Positions 33,789-48,810 of a stretch of 64,000 nt of DNA are shown in pieces. The position numbers were made by a program, and so were the translations under genes. The stretch comes from Anaeromyces robustus. Its lineage: Eukaryota > Neocallimastigomycota > Neocallimastigomycetes > Neocallimastigales > Neocallimastigaceae. The stretch covers positions 1 to 64,000 of the forward strand of contig MCFG01000259.1 of the NCBI GenBank assembly GCA_002104895.1. The letters are read 5' to 3'. Each line of letters begins with the position of its first letter. Within the stretch, counting starts at the first letter, position 1. The notes under the pieces are model-generated. The model was not told the DNA's origin. It worked only from the letters and a program-made list of their open reading frames with translations, and made no database searches.

Positions 33789-34086
33789 TGTTAGAATACA
33801 AAGAAAATAATTTTTAAATTATATTTAATAAACTTAAATTAAATGTCTTTGTTATTTTAATTTATCTCGTTGTTTATTTTAATTAATGTAAATACGTTAT
33901 GAACTCGTTGTATTTAATTTTTCTTTATATTATTATCAAGCCACGATTAGTATAAATACAAATGTATTTTCTTAAATTTGTAAAACCTTGTAATTACCAT
34001 ATTTGTATATATACTATTAAATTTAAATCTTAAATAAATAAACTTTAATTATTATAAAAATTATTATAAAACTTCTTACTTCTAAA
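33789..34086 (+). repeat. 3' LTR of copia element
   Basis: Second LTR copy, directly preceded by the purine tract GAGGGGGAA and followed by ATATA and then a long TTTA microsatellite. Confidence 0.92.
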
Positions 34087-34094
34087 ATATAATA

Positions 34095-34241
<147 letters not shown>

Positions 34242-34681
34242 ATTAAATAAATTTATTAATTAAACAGAAATAAAAAATATTTATATATTACTTATAAAAT
34301 TGAATCAAACAAAACTAGTAGTTTGAAATAAATATAAAATATATGATAATATTTGAAGAATCATAAAATATATAAATAATTAAATAACATGTTAAAATTA
34401 TTTTATTTTATTTTATTTTATTTTATTTTATTTTATTTTATTTAATTTTATTTTTATTTTGATTTGTAATTATTTTTTTTTTACTTGGTTCATTATTATT
34501 ATTATTTTTCCTTTAATTTTTTTTTTTTTAAAAATTGACCCTAAACATATATTGTTTAAAATAAATTATTTTGAACAATTATTATATCCCATATTTTAAT
34601 CATATAAAAATCATTATATATGATTAAAATATAATTTCTCCTTTTTTTAATTATTATTCACTCTTATAACTTTTATTTTTC

Positions 34682-34721
<40 letters not shown>

Positions 34722-34827
34722 CGATTATTAATATTTTTGAATTTTTTTATTTTGTATTTTATCTAATTGTCAATAAAAATTAATATTTTATTAATAAAAA
34801 AAGGAGAAATTTATGTATATATTCTAT
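34242..34827. other. AT-rich spacer with (TTTTA)n and poly-T run
   Basis: No gene. Contains a TTTTA pentanucleotide array near 34400-34445 and an uninterrupted T run of nearly 40 bases at about 34684-34721. Confidence 0.7.
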
Positions 34828-36136
34828 TTAGATTTGAGAAAGTAACCAGTCTTCATCAAAATCAGTAGCATCTCTTAATTCAAGAGCCTATAATAATAAT
34901 AATTATTATATATATATTTTATTGTTAAAGATATTATTATAAATAATTAATTCTCTGTATGATATATAATAATTGTTAATTCAATAAAATAATTACCTTT
35001 CCATTAATTAAAGATTCATTTTGAACAAGATTCTTAGCAGAACTGTAAAGCATAGTAGTTTGAGTTGGAATACCTATAAAATATTATTAAAATAATGATG
35101 ATAAATTGACAAATTTTATAATGGTAAGTCTATAATACAACATATAAAAAAAAAGGTAAATATATTTATTTTCTTTAACTATTAACTATTAATAATAAAA
35201 ATTTTAATAAAAGATATTTTTAGATATTATTATTATACTGTTTATTCTAAATATTTTAAAATCATTACTATAATTATCTTTAATATATAAGCATCTTTTG
35301 ATATTTTTCTTATTAAATAATATAATTGATTTTTCGAAATATTTTTTAATCTAAAATGAATTTTCTAAAAATTATATAAAATAAATATATTAACCTTCTG
35401 GAATATAGCAAATGAAAATTAATGGATTTGAAAGACGACCATCTTCGTGAACTCTATTATAAGATAAAAGAATATATGTAATATCCCATAATAAAAAACA
35501 AAAATATAAATTAAAGATAACAGTTTATGTGTATATAATATTGTCAAAATATATATTCATATATTTTTATTGTTGCTATTATTGTTCTTATTATTATAAT
35601 TATTATTAAAAATTTCATAAAAGGATATCTTGGATCGACATCTGGTAAATCATTACAGAATTCATCAAGATTAACATCTTCAATTAATTCATCCTAAATT
35701 TTTAAAATTGAAAAAAAAAAAATTAATATAAATTATAATAATCCAAATTTTACATATATAAATTTCTCAAATTGATAAAACATATTATTAAAAAAATGGT
35801 ATTTTAATGTTAAATAAATATTTATATAGTTTTTTCTGTATTTATACCTCTTCAATAAGGAGTTTTTCTTCATCAATTCTAACTATTATATTCAATTATT
35901 TATTTATATTTCAAATTTGATAATAAAGAAATAAAACAAATAAATAATTTATAAAAATGATTAATAGATAGAGTACATGAATTCATAATAATAATTACAA
36001 TAATATAAATATTAAAATTACTTAATAAAGCAGTATGATTCTTGCTTCTTTTAGTTCTGAACTTTCTAATGGATTTTTTAAGTTCTGGGTCAATTTGGAA
36101 AACGTTTGTATTCTTTATATTCATGAAGTAATACAT
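34828..36136 (-). CDS. Glia maturation factor (GMF) homologue, ADF-homology fold; six exons
   Basis: Six minus-strand exons read as one protein of 140-144 aa: 36022-36136 (Met at 36136 or 36124), 35848-35882, 35629-35693, 35395-35477, 34997-35073, 34828-34887. Lengths sum to a multiple of three. The product carries GMF hallmarks: IRKFRTKRSKNHTAL, then PRYILLSYNRVHEDGR, LSNPLIFICYIPEG, PTQTTMLYSSAKNLVQ and a C-terminal LELRDATDFDEDWL, matching animal GMF and yeast Aim7 in order and length. GMF proteins bind Arp2/3 and promote debranching of actin networks in the cytoplasm. Introns 1, 2, 4 and 5 are GT-AG. Intron 3 (35478-35628) starts ATATCCTTTT and ends AC, the U12-type AT-AC pattern. Only exon 1 is long enough to be seen as an open frame. 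Confidence 0.88.
35478..35628 (-). other. Putative U12-type AT-AC intron in the GMF gene
   Basis: The 151-nt intron begins ATATCCTTTT, an exact fit to the minor-spliceosome AT-AC donor, and ends TATTAC. Removing it gives DPR|YILLSYN, which aligns with PRFIVYSYK in animal GMF. A GT-AG alternative that keeps the frame was not found. A U12 branch site close to the acceptor is not obvious. The best match, ATCTTTAAT, lies about 40 nt upstream, farther than usual. Confidence 0.7.
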
Positions 36137-37570
36137 AAATATATATTATTTATTTAAAATATACAATAAAATTATTAATATAAAAAATAAAAATATAATA
36201 GAGTATTATACATTGTTAAATATATTAATCATATTAACTATTTTCAATATAAAATATAAATATATTGTATTTTTATTAATATTTATTATTATTTCTTTGC
36301 TTCCAGAAAATGAAATTACTGTAAAAAAAATTAAAATGAATATCAAAACTGTTATAGTATATATTTTTTATTGATTACAATCTTTAAAATATATAAAAAA
36401 AAAAAAGATATCGTTTCCTTTCTAAAAATAACCAATTTTATATTAATAGCATTTTTATTTTATAATGTTTTTTTTTTTATCTATTATGATTATCAATAAT
36501 AAATAAAAATAACTGAAATATTATCCAACAAATTTAAAATATTTTTCATTATGAATTCCATAAATAAATGTATAAATTTAGATTCTCTCATTGACGATAA
36601 TATTATTTAACCATTTAAATATGTCAAATTTTAAATATATATAATACATTTTCTTCCTTTTTCCTTCTTTATTTAATAATGAAATAAATAAATACTGATA
36701 ACAATATTTTATGACAATACCATTTTTTTCTCTTTATTATTCTTTTGATGGTTATTTTATTATTCTATTATTATATTATTTTTTAACTTTAAATATAATA
36801 ATTTATAAAAAAAAATTTAAAAATATAAAAGATTAAATCAAAAATCAGAAATTAAAAAAAAAATAAATTAAAAAATTCGATTAATATTGAAATAAATATA
36901 TAATTACTAATATCTAAATAATTTGATTTTAAAATAAAATTTAAAAATTTATTAAATATTTTAATAAAAATTTTTGTTATATTTTTTATATATAAAATAC
37001 AAGTTTATTTTACATAAATAAAGGAATAAAAAGTAAATAAAAAATATTTGAATTATAAATTATTATTATAATAATTAAAATATTATTTGTATACTTTTTT
37101 ATTTTTTTATCTTCTGCTATTTTTTAATATTTTGATATTAAAAAATAATATTATAAATCTAATAAAATTTTTTGGTAAAATATTTACAATATAAATTTGT
37201 AATTAGATTATAAATTTATAATAAAATAAATGGGTCATCCAATTTTTAATGCTAAGAATTTATATATATATTTGCAAAATATTAACTTTTTTTATATATA
37301 CATTTAATAATTATAATTATATTATTGATTTTTGTTATATATTATTATTAACTTTATTTTTATAAAACGATATTTCATTATAATTAATTTATTTTATTCT
37401 ATAAAAAAATAAACGTTTATAAAATATTAATACTATTTTTTTTTTTGAAAATTTATATATATATATATATATATATAATCTAAATATTTTAGTTATGTTT
37501 ATTCATAATTATCTATTAAATAAAATATATAATCAATAACTAATACTAAAAGTTTATATCAATGAAGTTT

Positions 37571-37606
<36 letters not shown>

Positions 37607-37825
37607 TAATAATAAAAAATTAAATAGATAAAGATTAATCCAAACTACAATTAAACTTTTATTATTATTATTATTATATATATATTTTTAACCTTATAGA
37701 AATTATTCTCGATATATAATAATAAATGATAATAATTAAAGTTATAATAAATTATAACTTTTATTATTATCATTTATTTATTTAGTTATTTATTTATTTA
37801 GTTAGTTAGTTAGTTAATTAGTTAG

Positions 37826-37880
<55 letters not shown>

Positions 37881-37960
37881 GTTAGTTAGTTAGTTAGTTA
37901 TTTATTTATTTTTATTTATTTATTTATTTATTTATTTATTATTTATTTATTTATTCAATT

Positions 37961-37992
<32 letters not shown>

Positions 37993-37999
37993 TTCAGTT

Positions 38000-38043
<44 letters not shown>

Positions 38044-38050
38044 TTCAGTT

Positions 38051-38122
<72 letters not shown>

Positions 38123-38797
38123 TTTTTTTATTTCTTTATTTATTTATTTATTAGCATAAATAAGTTATATTGATTTTCTATAATACTTAATAAAGATTTA
38201 CCAATGAAATGAATTTATTTTATTCTTTTATTAAAAACTTTAATTATTAATAAAATATAATTATTTGAAGAAATTTTTGGATAGAATAAAAATAAATTAA
38301 TTAATAAATTAAAATATCTTAATCATCACTGACAATATTAAATATTTAATAAATAATAATAGAAAAAAAAAAAATATATAAAAATGAAGGGTGTGACAGT
38401 GACAAATTACTATTATTTTTTTTTACCTTTATTATTTAAAATGTCTAAGCATTAAATATTATATATTATTTATTATTAATTATTTATTATTTATTATTTA
38501 TTATTTATTATTTATTATTATTGTTATACATTAAATAATATTAAGTTTAAAAATTTAATTTAATTAAAGAATTACTATTTTTTTTTATCACTTAACAAAT
38601 AAAGTAGATATAATAAATCTACTATTCTATTTTTAATAATAAAAAAATAGTAATAAAAACAAATAAAAGAAGTGAAAAAAACAAAAACAAAAAAAATTTT
38701 TTTTCTTTTTTTATAAAAAAAAAATAAAATAAAATAAAAATTAAATTTATAATATAAAAATAAAAATAAAAATAAAAAATTAATAATTAATAATAAA
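36137..38797. other. AT-rich intergenic stretch with long TTTA arrays
   Basis: 2.6 kb without a supportable gene. 37780-38151 is an extended TTTA array interrupted by GTTA blocks, and 37580-37602 is a TAA run. The minus-strand frame at 38575-38844 is low-complexity Phe/Tyr/Lys and overlaps the next gene, so it is rejected. Confidence 0.75.
37780..38151 (+). repeat. TTTA microsatellite with GTTA and CAGT interruptions
   Basis: About 370 bp of ATTT units with higher-order structure: blocks of TTAG repeats at 37799-37825 and 37880-37900, and three repeated ATTCAGTTATTATTT-type junctions. Confidence 0.93.
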
Positions 38798-39193
38798 ATG
38801 CAATTGAAAAATTTATTATCAACTTTAGTAATTTTACTCTGCATTACTTTATCTACAGTTAATGCAAAAGTATGCAGAACTCCAATAGGTGTAGCTTGGT
38901 GTGAAAGTTTAAACGAATGTTACAAAGGTGGTAGAAAATTCCGTTCTCCTTATTGTAAAAAACCAACTGAAATTTCTGAATATACTTTCGAACATGGTTG
39001 TTACTGTCATATTTGTCCAAGTCCTTCCTGTAAATTAATTGAACATTGGCGTAGAATTGTTTTACCATATTATACAAAGTATGGTCAGTACTATTTAACT
39101 CCAAATGGTTGGTGTACTGAAACTGTAACACCAATAACAAGAGTTGAAACAAGAACTGCTACTGCTATTGTTACTAAGAAAATTGATTCATAA
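38798..39193 (+). CDS. Small secreted cysteine-rich protein, 131 aa
   Basis: The start ATG at 38798 follows an A-rich leader typical of these genes. Residues 1-23 form a clear signal peptide (hydrophobic LLSTLVILLCITLS, likely cleavage after VNA). The mature part has nine cysteines, including a tight cluster GCYCHICPSPSC near residues 68-79, plus WCESLNEC and WCTE. A Thr-rich segment (TRVETRTATAIVT) precedes the basic C-terminus, which has no membrane anchor. I do not recognise a family. Possibilities include a small wall-associated or dockerin-accessory protein or an antimicrobial-type peptide. It stands alone, with more than 700 bp of spacer on either side. Confidence 0.75.
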   Translation: MQLKNLLSTLVILLCITLSTVNAKVCRTPIGVAWCESLNECYKGGRKFRSPYCKKPTEISEYTFEHGCYCHICPSPSCKLIEHWRRIVLPYYTKYGQYYLTPNGWCTETVTPITRVETRTATAIVTKKIDS

Positions 39194-39913
39194 TCATAAA
39201 ATAATATGATAATATATAAAAAATAACATAATTTATTATCTACTTTTTATTATTATACATATAATAATTACTAAATTTCAAGTTAAAAAAAAAATATATA
39301 TATATATATATATAATTTTTTTAAAAAAAAAAGTATGAAAATATATATTAATGTTATATATATTTAAATATAATTTGTTTTATTAAAATAGTTTATTATT
39401 AATTATTAAATAAAATATCAATGTATTTTTATATTATAAAATGAGAAGTATTAAACAAATAAAAACAAACAAATAAATAAAATACTTAAATTCTATTATG
39501 AAAAAATAAATTTTATAATTTATATTATCATATTTTCTTAAAATTTGTTTTTTAAATTCAATTATTATTTATTATTATTATTATTATTTTTTAATTTTAT
39601 AAAAATAAAATTTTATATGATGAATAAATATTAATTTCACTAAATAATTATTTTATAATTTATTATATATACTAAGTAATAAAATAATAATAATAATAAT
39701 AAAACATAGATATTCTTTTAAATAAAAGAAATCGTTATATCAATTAATAGTGAATTTATAAATTATTTATAAGTAGAATATATTATATTTTTTTTCTTAA
39801 ATTTAAATTAATAGACCTTGAAATTTATATAATATAATAGAATTTTATTTTTAATTTTATAATTTTAGTAATAATATTACTAAAAAAATTTTTTTTCCTA
39901 TAAATATTCTTTT
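39194..39913. other. AT-rich intergenic spacer
   Basis: I see nothing beyond TA dinucleotide runs near 39294-39314 and T-rich or A-rich homopolymers. Confidence 0.8.
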
Positions 39914-40387
39914 TTAAAACATAACTTCATACTCATCATCATCTGCCCAAGAACCTAAACATTCTGCTTGACCTACATATAATAATCTATCGTCTCTAAT
40001 TATAATATCAATACCATGTTCTGGTTCCCATTCACATAACCCTTCTATACTATATCCTATACCTTCTTTTGGAGGAAAAATATTTAATGTAGGATTTTTT
40101 ACATAATTTAAAATATCTCTACCAGAAATATCTACAGGTACTTTTTCATTTATTTCTTTGACAAATTCATCACACCATTCTTTTAACATAAATTGATGAT
40201 AATCTGAAATTCTTTTACAAATTTTATCAATAAAATCATCATTAAGATTTGTCAAATGCTCAGCACATTTTTCAGCATAACTTTTATCTACAGTTTCCTC
40301 ATAAGAAATTTTTATATCTTTTCCGAACATAGGACAATATAAAATACCTTCATAAAAACAATCGTTTTTTTTTATATCTCTTATCAT
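39914..40387 (-). CDS. Bacterial-like DUF6985-type protein, 157 aa
   Basis: Single exon, ATG at 40385-40387. The ordered motifs YCPMFGKDIKISYEE, YAEKCAEHLTNL, EWCDEFVKEINEKVP, GRDILNYVKNPTL and CEWEPEHGIDIIIRDDRLLYVG, with an acidic tail WADDDEYEV, are what I would expect of the DUF6985-like proteins common in Firmicutes, often encoded near polymorphic-toxin or immunity loci. This is recalled family knowledge and was not searched. There is no signal peptide or membrane segment, so it is cytosolic. It lacks introns while neighbouring fungal genes have them, which supports horizontal acquisition from gut bacteria. Its role in the fungus is unknown. Confidence 0.55.
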   Translation of the reverse strand: MIRDIKKNDCFYEGILYCPMFGKDIKISYEETVDKSYAEKCAEHLTNLNDDFIDKICKRISDYHQFMLKEWCDEFVKEINEKVPVDISGRDILNYVKNPTLNIFPPKEGIGYSIEGLCEWEPEHGIDIIIRDDRLLYVGQAECLGSWADDDEYEVMF

Positions 40388-43597
<3,210 letters not shown>

Positions 43598-46500
43598 ATG
43601 AATATTAAAAGACGAAATTGGTAAATTATATAATTTTTACTTATTATTTTTTCTATTAATATATGAATCTATTTTATATTTATTAATATAAATGTATTTA
43701 AAAAAAAATGTATTAAAATTTTTTAAAATATTTTTGCTATAATATAATATATTTTTATTAAAATTAGGAATCATAAACCATTACAAATAATTGTAATTCT
43801 ATTATCATATGCAATTCATAAGTCGTTTGCGACTTTAAAAAGTTGTAATTGTGTTGATTTTTATGGAACTAATGATATATATTGTGTTGCTAATTCTAAA
43901 TTATGCTTAATTAAAGAAGCTTTTCCTAATCAAGATGATTGTAATACTGCTTATGATGGCGGAAATGGTGATTTATCAACAACAGCAGCTGTGACATCTA
44001 TTTCTGGTGTTAGCAGTGATGAATGGGTTTTTTTTACTGAAAATGGAAGTATAATTTCTTCTACAATAAGTCCTACCACTTCAATAACTAATGCTGAAGG
44101 ATTTAAATTCAGTAGTTCTACTTTTTCTTCTATTACTAAGCCAACAAAAGGTAGTGAATATTATTTAAATAAATATGGTGGTGGAAATCAAATTATCAGT
44201 GTTGATAGTAATAATAGTTATAAAATTGTCCGTGATATTGGTGAAAATCAAGCGTATATTTCAGATGGTGCAAATTCAATTATTTTATGTTCAGGTTCAA
44301 GTACTTGTGAATTAATAGCAAAAGCTGATGTTGCAAATCATATTTATGTTAATGCTGATGATTATAAATCTGTAATTATATATGACACAGCTGATTTAAA
44401 TATTGATACAGATTTAACAAAATTTCCATATTTTATTTATGAAATGGGTGAAAATGACGGCTTAATTGATTGTTCTTCTGGTATATGTAGTGTCTTTAAA
44501 GTAATTCCAAATTATGCTATGAGTACAAACGGAATTTATGCTGCTGAAGGTTATTATCTTGGAGGAGGATATGATACTACAGGATCATCTATAGAAAAAA
44601 AACTTATTCAATGTACAAGTGATTTTGGATGTATTGAGGTAACTTTACCAGCGGTAGAATCATATTATATTAATACAGGTGCTAGTAAAGCTACTTATCC
44701 ATTAATTAAATATGATGGTAGTAGTACACTTAGTTTGGAGGCTGGTATAGCAGAAACTTATTATATTAATGCTGATATTTCAGATAATACTAAACCATTA
44801 ATTTATTGTGAATCAACTACTTCATGTTCTGTAGTAGGAGCAGATGAAAGTAATTACTATTTATCTTATGATAATAATTTAATTATCTATAGTATGGATA
44901 CTCCCAATAGTGGTTGGAAATATGAGAAAACTATTACAGGTTATGTTATTAATGGAAGACCAAGTCATCAAACTAAACCATTAATTTATTGTTCAGCAGC
45001 AGATACATGTAATGAAATAACAGTAGAAACTAATGGTTTTTATATATTTAAGAATACTAATTTCTTAATTACATGTACTACCACTAGTTCTTGTTATGTA
45101 TTATCCGATGAAGCTGAAGAAGGTTATTATTTAAATAGTCAAGATATTGATAATGCTAGCAATCCATTAATTTCATGTACAGAAAATTCTTGTATTACAA
45201 TTGCTCCTGATGATGCTGGTTATTTCCTTGATCAATCTACTTTTTCTAATAATAAATATCATGGTTTAATTTATTGTTCTAGTACAACTTTATGTAATAC
45301 ATCAGATATTATTCCTGGATTTTATGTAAATGAAGGAGCAGAAGATGAAATTATTGAATGTCAAATATCTTGTGTTTCTAAACCTGCTAATCCTTGTATA
45401 GCTGATATAGAAAAAGTTATTATTTCTTCTGGTAATTATTGTTATAGTGATTCGGTTTTAAGTTTTGTTTATAATTCCTTTGAATTAAATCTTACTCGAT
45501 CAGAATTAGATCCATCTGAAGCGAGTAATTATCTTGTTAGTGTAACTAATGATGATTCTTCTCAAGCAAATTATATTTATGCTTCAGTTAATGCAGATGT
45601 TTTTCCTGGAATTACATCTACTATTAGTACTTTATTTAAAGTTTCTAAAAATTCTATTGTAAAAGTTATTGAAGATGGTATTATTATTATTAATAAAAAA
45701 AATAATATTCGTTTATTTAATTTTGCAGAAAGTTTCTCTTTAAATTCAATTTATAATCTATATCAATGTGAAAAATCTTCTAGTAAATGTAAACCTGTTA
45801 AATCTTGTTCTTCCGAAATGTATATTTATGATTCAAAAAGTGAAAAAGGTTTGTATTGTAATGGTTCTAATTTATATTCCATTACAATTCCTGGATATTA
45901 TTTAGATGGTAAGATAAATTATTAAATTATAAAAATATTTTCATACATATTTCAAATAAAAAAATTTTTATATTGTATTATTTTATTTATAAGAAAATAT
46001 TTATATATTATCTTACATTATATATATGTGTTAATAATTATATAATTATTTATTTACTTTTAATTAATATAATAATTGAATATTTAAATTTAATATATAA
46101 TGTTTATATTAATTAATATAATATTTATTTTTTTATTAAATAATTTTTAATAGGCAGTAGAGTTAATAGTAATAAAAAAACCCCTTATGTTTTAAAATGT
46201 GATTCATCAAGTAAATGTATTTCTCTTAAACCAGAAAATGTCTATTTCATTAATTCTGGGTATGATAGTGCTACAAAAAAATTAATTGCTTGTAATTCTA
46301 ATGAATGTGAAACTAAAGTTGGTAATACTGGATATTATTTAGCCTATAATGGTGAAGGAATTATTAAATGTACATCCTCTACTAAATGTACTAACCAAAC
46401 TGAGAATTCTTTCCGTTATTTCCTTAATGCTGATGTTCTTACTTCTAATACTCTTAAATTACTTATTCAATGTCAATATGGTGTATGTAATTTAATTTCA

Positions 46501-48810
46501 CCTCATGTTGGTTATTATATTACTCATACATCTTCTATTTTAATTAATTGTACTTCAAAATTACATTGTACTGAACTTAATGTTTCGGATGGTTATTATA
46601 ATTCTGGTTATAAAGGAACAATTTCTACTAAATATATTATTCATTGTTTGAATGTCGGTGGAAAAATTAGCTGCAATTTAGAACCTTCTAATACTGGTTT
46701 ATATGTTTCTAACGATTCTAATACTTTAGTTGATTGTAACGATGATGAATGTAAACCTATTATAGTTACTAATGGTATTTTCCGTTCTGCCACTACAACT
46801 ATATCTTCAAATAATATGAATAAAAGAAATGAAATTGAAAATAATATAAATGATAAGAATATGAAATTAAAATTTATCGTTCATAAAGACAAAAATATAG
46901 AAAATAAGAAAAAGAAAGAAGATATTGAAGAAGAAGTTGAAGAAGAAGAAGATGAAGAAGGAGACAATGATAATACTACTTTACTTATTGGTAATAGGAA
47001 AAATCACCTTTACAAAAAAGATACAATATATAATTTAATTCAATGTGATCTTGAAAGTTGTAGAGAGTTATCCCCAGCAGAATTAGCTGCTGTACCAATT
47101 TGTACATTTAATAGTAATAAATGCTTTATTTCTTATGAATATTCTTTAACAAGTCAAGCAACAACAGTTTTATCACCAGGTGGTTATTGTACAAATTCTA
47201 ATCGTTCTAAAATATATTTTGCTACTGATAGTATTGTAGTAGAATCTAATATTATTTCTGGTTCAAATATTGCCTTTTCTCATACTACAACAGATACAAA
47301 TTGTTTAGAAGTTTCTAAAGCTTATAAATCTTATTATTTTACTGTAGGATCAACTATTTATCATTTAGATGATAACCGTATTACTCAAATCGTTAATACT
47401 GGTTATTATTTCATTAATATTGTTGATAATACTTTAGTTACTGGACGGACGATTGATGAATATAATAATAATAGTGTAAAAATTTTTAAATGTAATGGGG
47501 TTTCTTGTTCTATTATTGATAATTTAAAAACTATTTCATATTTTGCTGATGTTAATAAAAAAATCATTAAATATGATCCAGAAATTAAAAAATATTCTTA
47601 TGCTTACAATAAGGATATTGTTTGTAGTTATAGTAAAAATAAATGTACTCCTAAATATGATTTAGAAAAGAGAGAATTTTGTATTACCTATTTAGGTGAA
47701 TTAACTTTAGCTAGTCAAGATATTAAATCTCATGAATCTGGAGATTGTTATAAAAGTAATACAATTGATAGTAGTATATATGGCTATTCTCAATACTTAT
47801 ATAAAATGGATCAATTTTCTGCTATAATGGTCGATAATACTGCTTATTATCTTGTAACTAAATCTACAAATTCTACAGCAGAAGTGAAAGATTATTCTAA
47901 TAAACCAAAAAGCATTGTTATTTATGGTTGTATTAAAAAGAATTGTGATATTTATGATGCAAAAGAAAAAGTTTATTATTATGATAATAATAAAAAATCT
48001 ATGTATCGTCTTGTTGATGGTGTTTGGAAAGCACCATCAAAAGGAGGATATGCATATATTTCAATTAGTCCAAATGAAGATTATGTTTATAAATTTAATA
48101 TTAAAAATAATGAAATAAATATTGAAAAAAAGGTATCTACAGGCTTTTATTATACTGTAGATGGAGAAATGTTTGAATGTTCTAATGATGATTGTCAACC
48201 TATTACAGATTCTGGTTATGTTTTCACTAATAATGGTGAAATTTATTATTGTGAATATGATTCTGAAGAATTAGAAGAAACTGTTTGCAAACTTCAGTCT
48301 TGTGTATTAGGTCAATATTATTATATTGATGGTTATTACTATAGATGTGATAGTGGTAGTGTTTTAAATCTTTTAACTTCTAAGAATTGTGTTCAATCTG
48401 CTAAGTACATTATTAATTTCCCAACCATTTTAAGTGATGATTATCCATCAAAAGTAAGAACAGCTGTTGATAGAATTGCTCGTAAAAATCGTTCAACAGC
48501 TACAGTGAAAAAGGGACGTAATTATTTACCAGTAGTTCCAGCAGTATATACTAATTGTGACTATAATTTCGAAGATAAAGAAGTTACATTTGATTTAATA
48601 TGTGTTAGAAATTATGTTATTCTTAATAATGAAAATGAACCTGAAATTTGTTCAGAAAGTAATATGGGATATGTTGTTTGTTCGGAAGATCCTGAAAATC
48701 CAGATAAATGTAATCCAAGTTTGGCTTATAGAAATACTCATTTATCAATATTTTCTATCATAATAATAAATATAATAACATCAACTATATTATTTATATA
48801 TCATCTATAA
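43598..48810 (+). CDS. Scaffoldin-like cysteine-rich repeat protein 1, about 1606 aa, three exons
   Basis: Exons are 43598-43620, 43768-45908 and 46154-48810, with GT-AG introns of 147 and 245 bp. Joined length is 4821 nt with no internal stop. The N-terminus is a signal peptide (LQIIVILLSYAIHKSFA). The mature protein is built of dozens of units of about 35-45 residues with the pattern GYY-x(n)-PLIxC-x(4-5)-C, for example YYLNSQDID...PLISCTENSCI. Before residue 1000 lies an acidic insert (EEEVEEEEDEEGDND). The C-terminus is a hydrophobic tail (IIIINIITSTILFIYHL), a membrane or GPI-type anchor. This layout of secretion signal, Cys-repeat array and terminal anchor is that described for anaerobic fungal scaffoldins, which bind dockerin-tagged cellulases at the cell surface. 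Family assignment is by architecture only. Confidence 0.72.

Larger units (their letters stand above)
28816..34086 (+). mobile_element. Ty1/copia LTR retrotransposon, near full length
   Basis: LTRs of about 298 bp bracket a gag-pol region in the copia order. It comprises Gag with zinc knuckle CFICKIPGHSTDEC (near 29.88 kb), protease WIFDTGASEHI (near 30.27 kb), the GAG-pre-integrase motif LLWHRRLGH, and an integrase core (IHSDVMGPI, SFHTDQGTEY, SPQNNGLAERFN). Reverse transcriptase has KARLVARGFTQ and YVDDLLITG, and RNase H has YTDSDFAGDPKDRKSTSGF ending in KMLADPLTK. A polypurine tract (GAGGGGGAA) touches the 3' LTR. ATATA occurs on both outer sides as a possible 5-bp target duplication. The LTRs differ at one visible position, so insertion was recent. 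The coding region shows about two breaks. Codon use is richer in G+C than the flanks. Confidence 0.93.

Noticed and set aside
47915-48118. Met/Ile/Lys-rich frame inside scaffoldin-like gene 1, with an equivalent at 54733-54978
   Set aside because: Overlapping frame preserved only because the coding frame is conserved between paralogues.
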